Assembly (NCBI RefSeq): GCF_003258315.1
Contig: NZ_CP030032.1
Span: 1,216,001 to 1,280,000 of the forward strand
Direction: 5' to 3'
DNA: 64,000 nt
From: Bradymonas sediminis
Lineage (GTDB): Bacteria > Myxococcota_A > Bradymonadia > Bradymonadales > Bradymonadaceae
Shown here in pieces: positions 63,195 through 64,000 of the stretch; the first letter of the stretch is position 1; each line of letters opens with the position of its first letter. The translations under genes were made by a program, and so were the position numbers. The notes below the pieces were generated by a model. It was not told the DNA's origin. It searched no databases and saw nothing but the letters and a program-made list of their open reading frames with translations.

Positions 63195-64000
63195 TCAGGC
63201 GGGCCACTCGACTGCGACGAAAGGTGCAGGTCGCGGCGGTCCTCCCACGCAGGCCGTATAGCCCGGCGGGATGGTGCCTACAGGAAAGCTAGGTTTGGAC
63301 CTACCCTTGCGCCATCGGCCCATGGCGACCTTATAGGCGTCGGTGGTCGCCCATACCTGCTCCCGGTGCGCGTGACGAAGCTTTGGGCAGCCGCTGTGGC
63401 ATAGCGGGCGGATCGACTTCTTGGGAGCTTTGGGTCGATTGGACCAGTGTTTGCCCATGGCCTTGGCCGGGCCCGCACACCTGATGCGCCGCCTGGCGCG
63501 CTCCTTTTGAAGCTCGCGGGCACCGTCAGCGATATGCTCGCAGATCTTCGCCCGGGCCAAGACCGCGTCGAGGTCGTCGAACATCGGCGGCGTGGCCAGC
63601 TCGAGCCTGTAGGTTCGGTAGGCGTCTTTTATGCAGGCGCTGGCGTCTTTTCGTCGAAGCCGGCGTAGCTCCCGGCGGTCGAGCCACTCGCCGACCATCG
63701 GCTCCCCGGTCGTGTGGAAGTCCCAGGAACTCACCCCCGGCCAGTCCTCGATGTGGCGCACCAGGTGGTCGTTGCAGGGGTTGTTGAGCGTGTAACTAAG
63801 TCGGTCGAGGAATGCCTCGTCATCGAGGACCTGCTCGGACGAGTAGCGCCGCTCAAAGAAGTCACCCTCACGCCCGTGCAGCCGGTTGAGCTCCCGGGCG
63901 AGCGACGACTGGAAATCGCGCATAAACTCGGGCAGGTTCATAAACGGCGCCTGCACGAGCATATGGAAGTGGTTGCTCATGAACACGAACGCGAACAGAC
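63195..64000 (-). CDS. REP-associated tyrosine transposase (Y1/IS200-like), 5' end off window
   Basis: The frame runs 268 codons to the right edge without a start that must be used; it reads LFAFVFMSNHFHMLVQAP at the edge, so the N-terminus is outside. The metal motif is NHFH of the HUH-type Y1 transposases. Further motifs are FMRDFQSSLARELNRLHGRE, FFERRYSSEQVLDDEAFLDR, LSYTLNNPCNDHLV and WPGVSSWDFH. The Tyr in RLSYTLNNP lies where the catalytic Tyr region is expected. A basic C-terminal part follows with FPVGTIPPG. Such single-copy transposases act on nearby REP palindromes, and an array of them lies next to this gene. Confidence 0.9.
   Translation of the reverse strand, partial: LFAFVFMSNHFHMLVQAPFMNLPEFMRDFQSSLARELNRLHGREGDFFERRYSSEQVLDDEAFLDRLSYTLNNPCNDHLVRHIEDWPGVSSWDFHTTGEPMVGEWLDRRELRRLRRKDASACIKDAYRTYRLELATPPMFDDLDAVLARAKICEHIADGARELQKERARRRIRCAGPAKAMGKHWSNRPKAPKKSIRPLCHSGCPKLRHAHREQVWATTDAYKVAMGRWRKGRSKPSFPVGTIPPGYTACVGGPPRPAPFVAVEWPA

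Overview
The window is GC-rich DNA that looks like a bacterial chromosome from a Gram-negative lineage with a large envelope and signalling repertoire. Inference: a myxobacteria-like deltaproteobacterium (Myxococcota, possibly Bradymonadales). Grounds: a Ser/Thr kinase and class III nucleotide cyclase in an envelope operon, an OmpA protein with a calcium-binding type 3 repeat, a hybrid histidine kinase, many acidic or Asp-rich lipoproteins, and TTG/GTG starts in tightly overlapping operons. No 16S gene or other definitive marker is present, so the taxon is a guess.

Layout. (1) 1-8380, minus strand: a trans-envelope export operon with two FtsX/MacB-type permeases, a lipoprotein with three tandem DsbA-like thioredoxin domains, a LolA-like protein and an outer-membrane barrel running off the left edge. 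No ATPase gene is visible. (2) 8619-27917: mixed housekeeping and signalling. It holds a FrnE/DsbA protein, an orphan OmpR regulator, a four-gene operon (OmpA/TSP3, HAMP-cyclase, Ser/Thr kinase, LysM-FecR-barrel) ending at a perfect hairpin, a hybrid histidine kinase, a two-domain membrane protein, DUF4349 and MOSC genes, a YsnF-type stress protein, an SDR, and a histidine kinase/sigma-54 activator pair.

(3) 28000-54000: a large copper (possibly copper/silver) resistance island. It has a CPC-type P1B ATPase, a relic of a CPH-type P1B ATPase, and two separate RND efflux systems. One is on the minus strand, headed by a BlaI/CopY-type repressor and an M56 (BlaR1-like) membrane peptidase. The other is on the plus strand, headed by a small Cys-rich protein. 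It also has PcoA/PcoB-type periplasmic copper oxidation genes, a second multicopper oxidase lipoprotein, a DUF302 protein, an MFS transporter divergent from the repressor, and His/Met-rich lipoproteins. A module of about 55 residues carrying CDMGT...CP.CNMKLK recurs three times: as two free lipoproteins (one outside the island at 58208) and fused to the C-terminus of the second CusB. No CusF-like protein was recognised, and this module may fill that role. Two kinds of candidate operator recur in the promoter regions: ACCGA-N7-TCGGT and GTAGA-N4-TCTAC.

(4) 54120-64000: a four-helix membrane protein, a thymidine phosphorylase family enzyme, a pectate-lyase-like lipoprotein, the third copper-module lipoprotein, a tRNA-Pro(CGG) with a strong promoter and terminator, and an FbpABC-type ferric iron importer behind a Fur-box-like palindrome. 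The right edge holds an array of six GGGTGCCACCCA palindromic repeats next to a REP-associated tyrosine transposase gene that runs off the edge.
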